Shown here in pieces: positions 34,216 through 42,122 of a stretch of DNA of 64,000 bases (within the stretch, counting starts at the first letter, position 1; every line of letters begins with the position of its first letter). Both the position numbers and the translations under genes were made by a program. Origin of the DNA: Flavobacteriales bacterium UBA3477 (GTDB taxonomy: Bacteria; Bacteroidota; Bacteroidia; Flavobacteriales; Schleiferiaceae); contig DFQY01000055.1 of assembly GCA_002378005.1 (NCBI GenBank), forward strand, positions 7,709-71,708, read 5' to 3'. The notes below the pieces were generated by a model. It was not told the DNA's origin and ran no database searches. It worked only from the letters and a program-made list of their open reading frames with translations.

Positions 34216-34562
34216 TATTCTACGCAACCATTAGGGTCTCCGATGGGGTAAATTACAACATTTACGTCAATGGTCTCGCCTTTAGCCAAACGAACATAGT
34301 TACATCCTTCGTAAATCATCTTCCAAGCTTTAAGATCATAATAAGCCTCGAAGCCTGATCTGAAGACTACTTCACCACTTGGTCCAGTGAAACCATACCA
34401 CTCAGTAGAGCCCGACACAGGTGCAAACATCTTCACTGCGGCGTTTTGAATAGGCACGCCATCTTCGTTTGTCACCTTGACCTTCACAAAGTATTCTGTG
34501 GCCTCTTCTTCACAAGAGACAAAAAACAATCCAACCAAGAGTAAAAGAATAAACCGTTTCAT
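34215..34562 (-). CDS. Small hypothetical lipoprotein with Ig-like domain (paralogue 2)
   Basis: 115 residues. Signal MKRFILLLLVGLFFVSC with lipobox FVSC, then acidic EEEATEYF and VKVTNEDGVPIQNAAVKMF. It is a diverged copy of the downstream gene, with overlapping stop and start. A -7 element TAGATTTG lies 23 bases upstream of the ATG, so this gene heads the pair. Confidence 0.65.
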   Translation of the reverse strand: MKRFILLLLVGLFFVSCEEEATEYFVKVKVTNEDGVPIQNAAVKMFAPVSGSTEWYGFTGPSGEVVFRSGFEAYYDLKAWKMIYEGCNYVRLAKGETIDVNVVIYPIGDPNGCVE

Positions 34563-34584
34563 GCGTGGAATTCAGTAATTTCGC

Positions 34585-34592
34585 CAAATCTA
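34585..34592 (-). promoter_or_regulatory. -7 promoter element for the lipoprotein pair
   Basis: Minus strand TAGATTTG, an exact TAnnTTTG match 23 bases before the start codon; a TTG lies a short way upstream. Confidence 0.6.
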
Positions 34593-34623
34593 CAACAATC
34601 CAAACGTATTTAAGTAGACAATT

Positions 34624-35640
34624 ATGCTGGATAGAGTCGAAAATTTAAAAAGCCAAGTAGAAGCTACTGCCTTAACAACCAAGGAAGAAGCAGAAACGTT
34701 CCGTTTGCAATACCTCAGTAAAAAGGGTGCAATCACCGAGCTTTTTAAAGCCTTTCGCGATGTACCGGCAGAAGAGAAGAAGGCGTTTGGTGCTGCGCTA
34801 AACACCCTTAAAACACTGGCAGAGGACAAACACAAGGAGGCATTAGAATCTTTGGACAATAGTCAAGCGGTGGGGGTAAACGGAGACTTGACGCGTCCGG
34901 GGACGCCCCATGAAATGGGCGCAATACATCCCATCAACGCCATCCGCGAAGAAATCGTAGACATATTCAAGCGCATTGGGTTCAACATCAGCACAGGCCC
35001 TGAAATTGAAGACGACTGGCACAATTTTTCCGCACTAAACTTTCCAGAAGAGCATCCAGCTCGCGATATGCAAGACACGTTTTTTGTGCAACGAAATCCG
35101 GATTGGGCGCTCAGAACACATACTTCAAGTGTCCAAGTTCGTGCCATGGAAAGCGCTCAACCTCCTATTCGAACTATTTCACCAGGTCGTGTATTCCGCA
35201 ATGAAGCCATTAGCGCCCGCAGCCATTGTATTTTCCACCAAATAGAAGGACTTTATATCGACAAAGGAGTAAGCTTTGCAGATTTGAAGCAGGTGTTGAT
35301 GTATTTCACTCAGGAATTCTTCGGCAAGTCAAAGATTAGAATGCGTCCGTCCTATTTCCCGTTTACCGAGCCAAGCGCGGAGGTAGATGTGTACTGGGGC
35401 CTTGAAAACGAAATCGACCACAAAATCACCAAAGGCACCGGATGGTTAGAGGTGATGGGTTGTGGCATGGTTGACCCCAATGTATTGAAGGCAAGCGGCA
35501 TAGATCCTGAAGTGTATACAGGATATGCTTTTGGGATGGGTATTGAGCGCATTGCTATGAACCGGTACCAAATTCCAGATATTCGTCTGTTCACCGAGAA
35601 CGACAAGCGCTTCCTAGAGCAATTTAAGATCGGCCTATAG
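34624..35640 (+). CDS. pheS: Phenylalanyl-tRNA synthetase alpha subunit
   Basis: 338 residues. Class II motif 2 appears as VFRNEAISARSHCIFHQIEGLYID, motif 3 as GMGIERIAMNRY, and the N-terminal LSKKGAITELFKAFRDVPAEEK is the family coiled-coil region. It forms the alpha2beta2 enzyme with PheT, which is encoded elsewhere. Its end overlaps the convergent phhB gene by six bases. Confidence 0.96.
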   Translation: MLDRVENLKSQVEATALTTKEEAETFRLQYLSKKGAITELFKAFRDVPAEEKKAFGAALNTLKTLAEDKHKEALESLDNSQAVGVNGDLTRPGTPHEMGAIHPINAIREEIVDIFKRIGFNISTGPEIEDDWHNFSALNFPEEHPARDMQDTFFVQRNPDWALRTHTSSVQVRAMESAQPPIRTISPGRVFRNEAISARSHCIFHQIEGLYIDKGVSFADLKQVLMYFTQEFFGKSKIRMRPSYFPFTEPSAEVDVYWGLENEIDHKITKGTGWLEVMGCGMVDPNVLKASGIDPEVYTGYAFGMGIERIAMNRYQIPDIRLFTENDKRFLEQFKIGL

Positions 35641-35880
35641 CTTGTTGATGGCGGCGGCCATTTCCAAATCCTTTTCCGTAACAACATTCCCCGCATCATG
35701 TGTTTGCAGCGATATGCGCACGGCAGTGTAATCTATTGTGATATGAGGATGATGTTGGACCAATTCTGCCAACTCCGCTACACGTTGCACAAACTCAAGC
35801 CCATCTAAATAAGCATCAAAAAGAAATTCACGCACTAAGGCGTTATTGAGCTCTGACCAGTTTTTTGGAAGTTCTTGCAC
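35635..35880 (-). CDS. Pterin-4a-carbinolamine dehydratase
   Basis: 81 residues, slightly short for the family (about 90-100). The active-site motif is seen as QHHPHITIDYTAVRISLQTHD, matching the conserved HHP-x-W/I-x-x-x-Y-N-x-V-x-I-x-L-x-T-H pattern. It recycles tetrahydrobiopterin or moonlights in pterin metabolism. It follows pyk but is separated from it by a terminator. Confidence 0.88.
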   Translation of the reverse strand: MQELPKNWSELNNALVREFLFDAYLDGLEFVQRVAELAELVQHHPHITIDYTAVRISLQTHDAGNVVTEKDLEMAAAINKL

Positions 35881-35891
35881 CCCATTAAGAT

Positions 35892-35922
35892 AAAAAAAGC
35901 CCCGATCCGTCGGACCAGGGCT
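35892..35922 (-). terminator. Intrinsic terminator after pyk
   Basis: On minus: AGCCCTGGTCC / GGATCGGGGCT with a short loop and a run of seven T. Located between the pyk stop and the phhB-like gene, so it ends the acpP-pyk transcript. Confidence 0.85.
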
Positions 35923-35947
35923 CGTATAGTTTTTATTTCGACCGTGA

Positions 35948-37381
35948 TCAATCGATGGTCGAAAGTTTGAGCATGTTGGTGAAGCCCCTCTCTTCTATAG
36001 GCATCGATGCAATTTTTACGACCAAATCTCCAGATTCAACATAGCCACTCTCTTTGAGGATGTTTTGGATGTCCTTAAAGCTTTGATCGGTACTTTCCAT
36101 GTTATCATAGTAGAAGGCCTCAACCCCCCACACTAATGACATTTGGTTCATGATTTGACGGTTCGCCGTAAACACAACGATCTTGGTCTTCGGACGGTGT
36201 CCCGCAATTTTCAAAGCCGTGTATCCGCTAAAGGTCATGGTTAAGATGGCCGATGCGCCTACTTGATCCGCAATTTTTGCAGCGGTGTAACAGACAACTT
36301 TAGTGATGAACCTTTCGTTCTTCAAGCTTGGTGGGTTCTCCATGTTCGGTTTCGCGTCGAACGTAGACTCCACATGTGCCACGATACTCGCCATGGTTTC
36401 AACGACCTTGACGGGGTACTTGCCCACCGAGGTTTCACCGGATAACATAACAGCATCGGTGCCGTCGCAAACAGAATTAGCCACATCATTGACCTCAGCC
36501 CTTGTGGGGCTTTGGCTATCTATCATCGTCTCCATCATTTGCGTTGCAATGATTACCGGCGTCGCTTTGATGTGACATTTTTCGACAATCATCTTCTGTA
36601 CCATAGGCACGGAAGAATAAGGAATCTCTACCCCAAGATCTCCACGAGCCACCATGATGGCGTCTGTAGCATCAATAATGTTGTCGATATCAACGACAGC
36701 CTCGGGTTTTTCAATCTTCGAGACGATCTTCGCAAACGAGCCGAAGTCTTCTATGATTTTCCGCAATTCCGCAACGTCGTTGGCATCGCGGACGAAGCTG
36801 AGCCCTATCCACTCTGCCCCCTCTTCCATGGCCACCACCACGTCTTCGAGGTCTTTTTTGGTCAAACAAGGAAGGCTGACCTTGGTGTTTGGAAGGTTTA
36901 CACCCTTCTTGCTTTTGAGCGGACCACCCTGCACCACTTTGGTGATGACGGTGTCCTTTTTGTTCGTTTCTAATACCTCGCAGATGAGCTTCCCATCGTC
37001 GAGCAAGATGCGCTCACCGGTGTTCACATCAGAAGGGAACTGCTTATAGTTCATGTATACGCGCTCAGCCGTGCCCACAACCTTTTCGGTTGTAAAGATT
37101 AAAGTGTCGCCCTCGTTGATAACAGCCCCCTCTTCAACATCACCGATGCGAAGCTTTGGTCCTTGCAAATCTGCAAGAACGGCAGTTTTACAATTGTATT
37201 CTTGGTTGATTTCTTTGACCAACTTAATGGTTCTACGGTGTGTGTCGTGGTCGCCGTGAGAGAAATTAACACGGAATACGTTGACACCCGCATGGACCAT
37301 CTCTACCATGACTTTTTTATGCCATGATGCTGGACCTAGGGTGGCTACGATTTTAGTGTTGTTAGGCGTTTCGGATTTCAT
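35948..37381 (-). CDS. pyk: Pyruvate kinase
   Basis: 477 residues. The segments IVATLGPAS at the N-terminus, VFRVNFSHG, the catalytic IVSKIEKPEAV, MVARGDLGVEIP and AVMLSGETSVGKYP are all diagnostic. It makes pyruvate and ATP in glycolysis. It is the last gene of a conserved minus-strand group (acpP-fabF-rnc-IPExxxVDY-pyk). Confidence 0.97.
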   Translation of the reverse strand: MKSETPNNTKIVATLGPASWHKKVMVEMVHAGVNVFRVNFSHGDHDTHRRTIKLVKEINQEYNCKTAVLADLQGPKLRIGDVEEGAVINEGDTLIFTTEKVVGTAERVYMNYKQFPSDVNTGERILLDDGKLICEVLETNKKDTVITKVVQGGPLKSKKGVNLPNTKVSLPCLTKKDLEDVVVAMEEGAEWIGLSFVRDANDVAELRKIIEDFGSFAKIVSKIEKPEAVVDIDNIIDATDAIMVARGDLGVEIPYSSVPMVQKMIVEKCHIKATPVIIATQMMETMIDSQSPTRAEVNDVANSVCDGTDAVMLSGETSVGKYPVKVVETMASIVAHVESTFDAKPNMENPPSLKNERFITKVVCYTAAKIADQVGASAILTMTFSGYTALKIAGHRPKTKIVVFTANRQIMNQMSLVWGVEAFYYDNMESTDQSFKDIQNILKESGYVESGDLVVKIASMPIEERGFTNMLKLSTID

Positions 37382-37847
37382 ACAATAAGTGAGTTTCTCG
37401 TTGTGTCAGTTGTGTGTGCGCTTCGAAATATTGCGCAGTTGTAATTTTTTCGTTCTTCTTTAGCACGCTTTCCAAATCGAACGCAAAGTCCGAATTTTCT
37501 ACGATTATAAGGTAATCCCAGTGTTTAACTGTAGGTAAAAGACGTTTTTCAGGGGAGCTTTCAAACAAGCTCCATTCCGTCGACTCCTGTTGCTGTGCTC
37601 CTATGCTGAGGTTCATGATCATGCATAGGGGCTCTCCATTCGGGTCCTTACCGTCAAATACATTGTATTCCCAGACAGTCCCCTGGTCCCATTCGTCTAC
37701 CACTTCAGGGCGGCAAACTAGCTGCATCCCGTATTGGACATTCATCCAGTAGGCTAATTCATAGTCCTTCAACGGCGTGCGTATACCCACGGTTGAGAAG
37801 TTCATTTTGATGCGTTTGAGCGCATCTATGTGTTGAACTTTAGCCAT
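37362..37847 (-). CDS. IPExxxVDY family protein
   Basis: 161 residues from the ATG at 37847; the longer open frame overlaps rnc and its first 31 residues are Lys/Arg-rich shadow sequence. The motif that names the family is changed here to LLPTVKHWDYLIIVEN. The position between rnc and pyk is conserved for this family in Bacteroidota and supports the call. Function is unknown. It overlaps rnc by eight bases and pyk by 20. Confidence 0.75.
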   Translation of the reverse strand: MAKVQHIDALKRIKMNFSTVGIRTPLKDYELAYWMNVQYGMQLVCRPEVVDEWDQGTVWEYNVFDGKDPNGEPLCMIMNLSIGAQQQESTEWSLFESSPEKRLLPTVKHWDYLIIVENSDFAFDLESVLKKNEKITTAQYFEAHTQLTQRETHLLYEIRNA

Positions 37848-38565
37848 TGAATAGGTTCTTATTCTTTTGATAATAGGCTTTTGAGGCGGCCTCTTCACCC
37901 TTCTTTTTGGAGCTTCCTTCGCCTTTGGCGACCAAATCATCGCCTACGTAAAGGCCCATCGTAAAGGTAGTATTGTGCTGCTCGCCATTGCGCTCCAATT
38001 CTTCAAACCTGAAGCTTTTTTTGAACCCTTGAAAGTGCTCAATGACTTCACTTTTATAATTATGAGTAGTGTCCATCAATTCCGCGTTGGAAACGAATGG
38101 CTCGACAACAGCATTCATCACGAAGTATTGTGTTTTTTGAAGACCAAGGTCAATATAACAAGCGCCCACCAAGGCCTCTAATGCGTCTCCGTAGACACTT
38201 TCACTGTGGTTGCCCTTAAGGTTTGCCACCAACAGATTGGGTAAACCAAGCTCGTCAGCGACTCTATTAAGGTTGTTTCTTGAGACCAATTTACTTCTCA
38301 TCTTGGTCAAATAACCTTCATCTTCCTTTGGGAATCTGTAGAACAGAGCTTCTGCCACCACCAAATCAATAACGGCATCACCCAAATATTCCAAACGCTC
38401 ATTGTTTCTCTCACCGCGCTTCTTGCGAAAGGGATAAGCACTTGCGTGGCGTAGGGCCAATTTATACAAGGACAAGTCCTTCGGCCAAAAGCCTATGATT
38501 GCCTTGATGTCGCGTTTAAACGGACTGGGAAAAAAATATGGGAACAACTCCTGTACCGAACGCAT
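37840..38565 (-). CDS. rnc: Ribonuclease III
   Basis: 241 residues. The catalytic signature NERLEYLGDAVIDLVVAEAL and the second acidic cluster GDALEALVGACYIDLG are intact, followed by a C-terminal double-stranded RNA-binding domain (GEGSSKKKGEEAASKAYY). It processes rRNA precursors and structured mRNA. It begins directly after the fabF stop. Confidence 0.96.
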   Translation of the reverse strand: MRSVQELFPYFFPSPFKRDIKAIIGFWPKDLSLYKLALRHASAYPFRKKRGERNNERLEYLGDAVIDLVVAEALFYRFPKEDEGYLTKMRSKLVSRNNLNRVADELGLPNLLVANLKGNHSESVYGDALEALVGACYIDLGLQKTQYFVMNAVVEPFVSNAELMDTTHNYKSEVIEHFQGFKKSFRFEELERNGEQHNTTFTMGLYVGDDLVAKGEGSSKKKGEEAASKAYYQKNKNLFNG

Positions 38566-39816
38566 TTACTCAGCTTTCTTGAAGAGGACGGATGCGTTGT
38601 GACCTCCGAAACCGAAGGTGTTGCTCAACGCAGCACGAACCTCTCTCTCCTGAGCCGAGTGGAAAGTAAAGTTCAATTTAGGATCAAGGTTTTCATCGTC
38701 CGTGAAGTGATTGATCGTCGGAGGAATTGTGTTGGTGTAGATAGCCATGATAGAGGCCATCGCTTCCACAGCGCCCGCAGCACCAAGAAGGTGTCCGGTC
38801 ATGCTCTTGGTTGATGAAATGTTCAAGTTGTAAGCGTGCTCACCAAAGACCTGTTGAATGGCTTTAGTTTCGGCGATATCTCCTAGAGGGGTAGAGGTAC
38901 CATGTACGTTTACGTAATCCACATCTTCAGGCTTCATGCCGGCATCCTCAATGGCATTTACCATTACGTTGCGAGCACCCAAACCTTCTGGGTGTGGTGC
39001 AGTCAAGTGGTGAGCATCGGCACTGAGGCCGCCACCAACCATCTCTGCATAGATTTTTGCACCACGCGCTTTGGCGTGTTCGTATTCCTCGAGAATGATA
39101 CCAGCACCACCTTCACCCATTACGAACCCATCGCGTTCCCTGTCGAAAGGACGTGAAGCCGTTTTGGGATCGTCATTGCGGGTAGAAAGTGCATTCATCG
39201 CATTGAAACCACCCATCCCCACAGGGTTGATAGCAGCTTCCGAACCACCTGTTACGATCACATCGGCTTTGCCGAGGCGGATGAGGTTGAACGCGTCGAT
39301 GAGAGCATTGGTGGAAGAGGCACACGCACTTACTGTGGTGTAATTAGGGCCTCGCAAACCATGCAACATAGAAATGCGGCCTGGAGTGATGTCCGAAATC
39401 ATCATTGGAATGAGGAACGGGTTGAAGCGAGGGTTCAGGTCGTCATCTACGAATCCCTTCACCTGCTCAAAGAAGGTATCTATACCCCCAATTCCAGAAC
39501 CCCAAATCACACCTATTCGGTCGAGGTCTTCTTTGTCAAAATCCAACCCGGAATCGGCAATGGCCTCATTGGCCACTACCACCCCGAATTGTGTAAATCG
39601 ATCCATACGACGCGCTTCCTTGCGGTCAAGCAGGTCGTTGGGCTGAAAGTCTTTTACCTCACACGCGAAGTGTGTTTTAAATAGTGTAGCATCGAAACGA
39701 GTGATGGGGCCGGCACCAGAGGTACCCGCTACCAAATTATTCCAAGTTTCTTCGGCTGTGTTGCCCACCGGGGTGAGCGCACCTAGCCCTGTAACTACGA
39801 CGCGTTTAAGGCTCAT
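38566..39816 (-). CDS. fabF: Beta-ketoacyl-ACP synthase II
   Basis: 416 residues. The Cys-His-His triad is visible in VSACASSTNALIDAF, VHGTSTPLGD and SSTKSMTGHLLGAAG. It elongates acyl-ACP with malonyl-ACP. Acyl carrier protein is encoded 15 bases upstream. Confidence 0.96.
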   Translation of the reverse strand: MSLKRVVVTGLGALTPVGNTAEETWNNLVAGTSGAGPITRFDATLFKTHFACEVKDFQPNDLLDRKEARRMDRFTQFGVVVANEAIADSGLDFDKEDLDRIGVIWGSGIGGIDTFFEQVKGFVDDDLNPRFNPFLIPMMISDITPGRISMLHGLRGPNYTTVSACASSTNALIDAFNLIRLGKADVIVTGGSEAAINPVGMGGFNAMNALSTRNDDPKTASRPFDRERDGFVMGEGGAGIILEEYEHAKARGAKIYAEMVGGGLSADAHHLTAPHPEGLGARNVMVNAIEDAGMKPEDVDYVNVHGTSTPLGDIAETKAIQQVFGEHAYNLNISSTKSMTGHLLGAAGAVEAMASIMAIYTNTIPPTINHFTDDENLDPKLNFTFHSAQEREVRAALSNTFGFGGHNASVLFKKAE

Positions 39817-39831
39817 AAACGTAGACTTTAC

Positions 39832-40068
39832 TTATGCAAGAGCTCCTTCGATGTACGAAATAGCTTGACCAACAGTTCCAATGTTCTCTGCTTGATCGTC
39901 TGGGATCTGGATATCGAATTCTTTTTCGAATTCCATAATCAACTCAACGGTATCCAAAGAATCGGCACCAAGGTCGTTAGTGAAGCTTGCTTCTGCGTTT
40001 ACTTCGTTTTCGTCAACACCTAGTTTGTCAACGATGATCGCGGTTACTTTAGCTGAAATATCAGACAT
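39832..40068 (-). CDS. acpP: Acyl carrier protein
   Basis: 78 residues, acidic. The phosphopantetheine Ser is in the motif [15 protein letters not shown]. It is the first gene of the acpP-pyk group and divergent from purN. A weak -7-like TTTCTTTG on minus lies 26-33 bases upstream. Confidence 0.97.
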   Translation of the reverse strand: MSDISAKVTAIIVDKLGVDENEVNAEASFTNDLGADSLDTVELIMEFEKEFDIQIPDDQAENIGTVGQAISYIEGALA

Positions 40069-40142
40069 GATTAAAAAGGTTTAAATAATCGGGACAAAGA
40101 AAATAAAAACTTCCCATATCCTAACCCCCAAGAATTAGGTGG

Positions 40143-40150
40143 TAAATTTG
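40143..40150 (+). promoter_or_regulatory. -7 promoter element for purN
   Basis: TAAATTTG, an exact TAnnTTTG match 22 bases before the purN ATG. Confidence 0.6.
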
Positions 40151-40171
40151 CCCAGATAAGGTACAAAAAAG

Positions 40172-40744
40172 ATGCTAAAAATCGCCATACTAGCCTCAGG
40201 GTCAGGAAGTAACGCGCAGGCGTTGGTGGAGCATTTTGCCCAAAGTTCATGGGGTCGTGTAGAAATAATAGTTACGAACAACCCACATGCAGGGGTAATC
40301 CAACGCGCTGAAAGACTTGGGATTGCGTGTAAAAGCTTTGACCCAAAGACCCAAAGTGATGAAATTTTAATGCTTTTAGAGTCCAACGCGGACATTATCT
40401 TATTGGCAGGCTATTTGAGAATGATTCCAGCGAATTGGACCCGCGCTTTTCAAGGACGTATGTTCAATATCCATCCGGCATTGCTGCCAAAGTTTGGCGG
40501 TAAGGGTATGTACGGCAAATATGTGCATGAGGCGGTGAGCGCGGCGGGAGAATCGGTCACCGGTATTACAATTCACACGGTCAATGAGCATTACGACGAA
40601 GGCGCAATCGTGGCGCAATACCAGGTGGAAATCACCCCAGGGGAGGCGGCCCACTCCATTGAAGAGAAAGTGCGAGAACTCGAGCTGGAGTATTTTGGCC
40701 CGACTATAGAATCTTGGATAGCACAACTGAGCGAACAACAATGA
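40172..40744 (+). CDS. purN: Phosphoribosylglycinamide formyltransferase
   Basis: 190 residues. The nucleotide-binding [14 protein letters not shown] near the N-terminus, the catalytic [18 protein letters not shown] (Asn and His) and [14 protein letters not shown] (Asp) are all present. It formylates GAR in purine synthesis. The rnhA start overlaps its stop (ATGA). Confidence 0.95.
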   Translation: MLKIAILASGSGSNAQALVEHFAQSSWGRVEIIVTNNPHAGVIQRAERLGIACKSFDPKTQSDEILMLLESNADIILLAGYLRMIPANWTRAFQGRMFNIHPALLPKFGGKGMYGKYVHEAVSAAGESVTGITIHTVNEHYDEGAIVAQYQVEITPGEAAHSIEEKVRELELEYFGPTIESWIAQLSEQQ

Positions 40745-41193
40745 AGGTGATCATATATACAGACGGCGCAGCGAGCGGGAACCCTGGACCAGGCGGCTAT
40801 GGCGTGGTCATGGAGAGCAGCGCTGGTCACCGGAAAGAGTTGAGCGGCGGTTTTGCGCGAACGACCAACAACCGCATGGAATTGTTGGCGGTCATTAAGG
40901 GCTTACAGGCGTTGAAATCATCAGAGCACCAAGTTCAAGTGGTCAGCGACAGCAAGTATGTGGTGGATGCGATCAACAAGGGCTGGTTGCGAAACTGGGT
41001 TCAGAAAGGATTTAAAGACAAGAAAAACCCCGATTTATGGCGCAAACTGTTGCCGCTATTGGATCGTTACCGCCCGACGTTTACTTGGGTTAAGGGGCAC
41101 AATAATCACCCGCAGAACGAGCGTTGCGATGCCTTGGCTTTGGCCGCGAGCAAGGGCCCGAAACTGCCGCCAGATTCCGGTTATTCAGATTAA
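40741..41193 (+). CDS. rnhA: Ribonuclease HI
   Basis: 150 residues from the ATG at 40741. The four acidic residues of the active site lie in [38 protein letters not shown] and NERCDALA. It removes RNA from RNA-DNA hybrids. Coupled to purN by an ATGA overlap; its end overlaps the convergent M23 gene by four bases. Confidence 0.95.
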   Translation: MKVIIYTDGAASGNPGPGGYGVVMESSAGHRKELSGGFARTTNNRMELLAVIKGLQALKSSEHQVQVVSDSKYVVDAINKGWLRNWVQKGFKDKKNPDLWRKLLPLLDRYRPTFTWVKGHNNHPQNERCDALALAASKGPKLPPDSGYSD

Positions 41194-42047
41194 AGCTTGA
41201 TGTATTCTTCGGGGTTGATGGCGTAGCCGTCGTACCAAAGTTCGAAGTGAAGGTGAGGGCCCGTGGAGTTCTCTCCGCTATTTCCAATGATGGCAATAGC
41301 CTCTCCGCTGCGCACATAATCACCAACAGATTTCAGCAGAGCACTGTTGTGTTTGTAGGCGCTGAGTAGGTTGCGTTCGTGTTGTACGATGATGACGTGG
41401 CCCGTTTCGCTGGACCAATCGGCATAGACGATGGTGCCCTCATGGCACGATTTCACCGGAGTGTTTTTGGGCGCGGCGATATCCACGGCATAATGTCCTT
41501 TGCCGGACTCAAAGCCTGAAGTCACTAGACCGTCTACAGGCGCCATCAACTGAGGGATGTCCAATTCCGGTGCGTTTTGATCCAACGTGAATTCATTTTC
41601 TTCCTCTACCCATTGGCGGAATGCACTGTCCTGCGCGCTTGGGCTGGATAAAACCACTACGTCGAGCGAATCTTCAACGTCTTGAAGGTCTATTAGGACG
41701 GAGTCAATGATTTCGCCTTTCAAAATGCGTTGGATCCCGTTGATATATTGTTTGTTCAACCGAACCGAGGTTTCCAGGCTATCGGCTTTCAGGGCCAGGT
41801 TGATGGATTCACGGCGCAGTTGAGAAGAGCTATATCCAGGAATCATCTCCTTCAGCGGTGTGTAGGCAATGACCAGGGTGGTGATGGCAATCGTAAACAG
41901 AATAACAAAAATACTACCAGTGAAGATGTTGAGCGGGCTTAATTTCACCGTCAACACCTCCTCGAAAGTGTCGTCGTTCAGGATGACGAAGCGGAATTTG
42001 TTCCGCCAGCGTTGAACGCGTTTCTGATTTTTAGATCTTTTTGCCAT
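41190..42047 (-). CDS. M23 family metallopeptidase (membrane-anchored)
   Basis: 285 residues from the ATG at 42047. A basic N-terminus is followed by one transmembrane segment at about 41-64, a coiled-coil-like linker, and a LytM domain with zinc ligands in [10 protein letters not shown] and HLHFELW plus the intervening NSGENSTG. Such proteins cleave or regulate cleavage of peptidoglycan. Divergent from sprE. Confidence 0.9.
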   Translation of the reverse strand: MAKRSKNQKRVQRWRNKFRFVILNDDTFEEVLTVKLSPLNIFTGSIFVILFTIAITTLVIAYTPLKEMIPGYSSSQLRRESINLALKADSLETSVRLNKQYINGIQRILKGEIIDSVLIDLQDVEDSLDVVVLSSPSAQDSAFRQWVEEENEFTLDQNAPELDIPQLMAPVDGLVTSGFESGKGHYAVDIAAPKNTPVKSCHEGTIVYADWSSETGHVIIVQHERNLLSAYKHNSALLKSVGDYVRSGEAIAIIGNSGENSTGPHLHFELWYDGYAINPEEYIKL

Positions 42048-42122
42048 GTTGGTCACAAATATCGGGCGCAGCATTTCTCCCGCGGCGTGAAATAAAATAA
42101 TTTTAACACGTTATTACACCTG

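Noticed and set aside
37848..37940. Longer start for the IPExxxVDY protein
   Set aside because: The added Lys/Arg-rich residues are the rnc dsRNA-binding region read in another frame.
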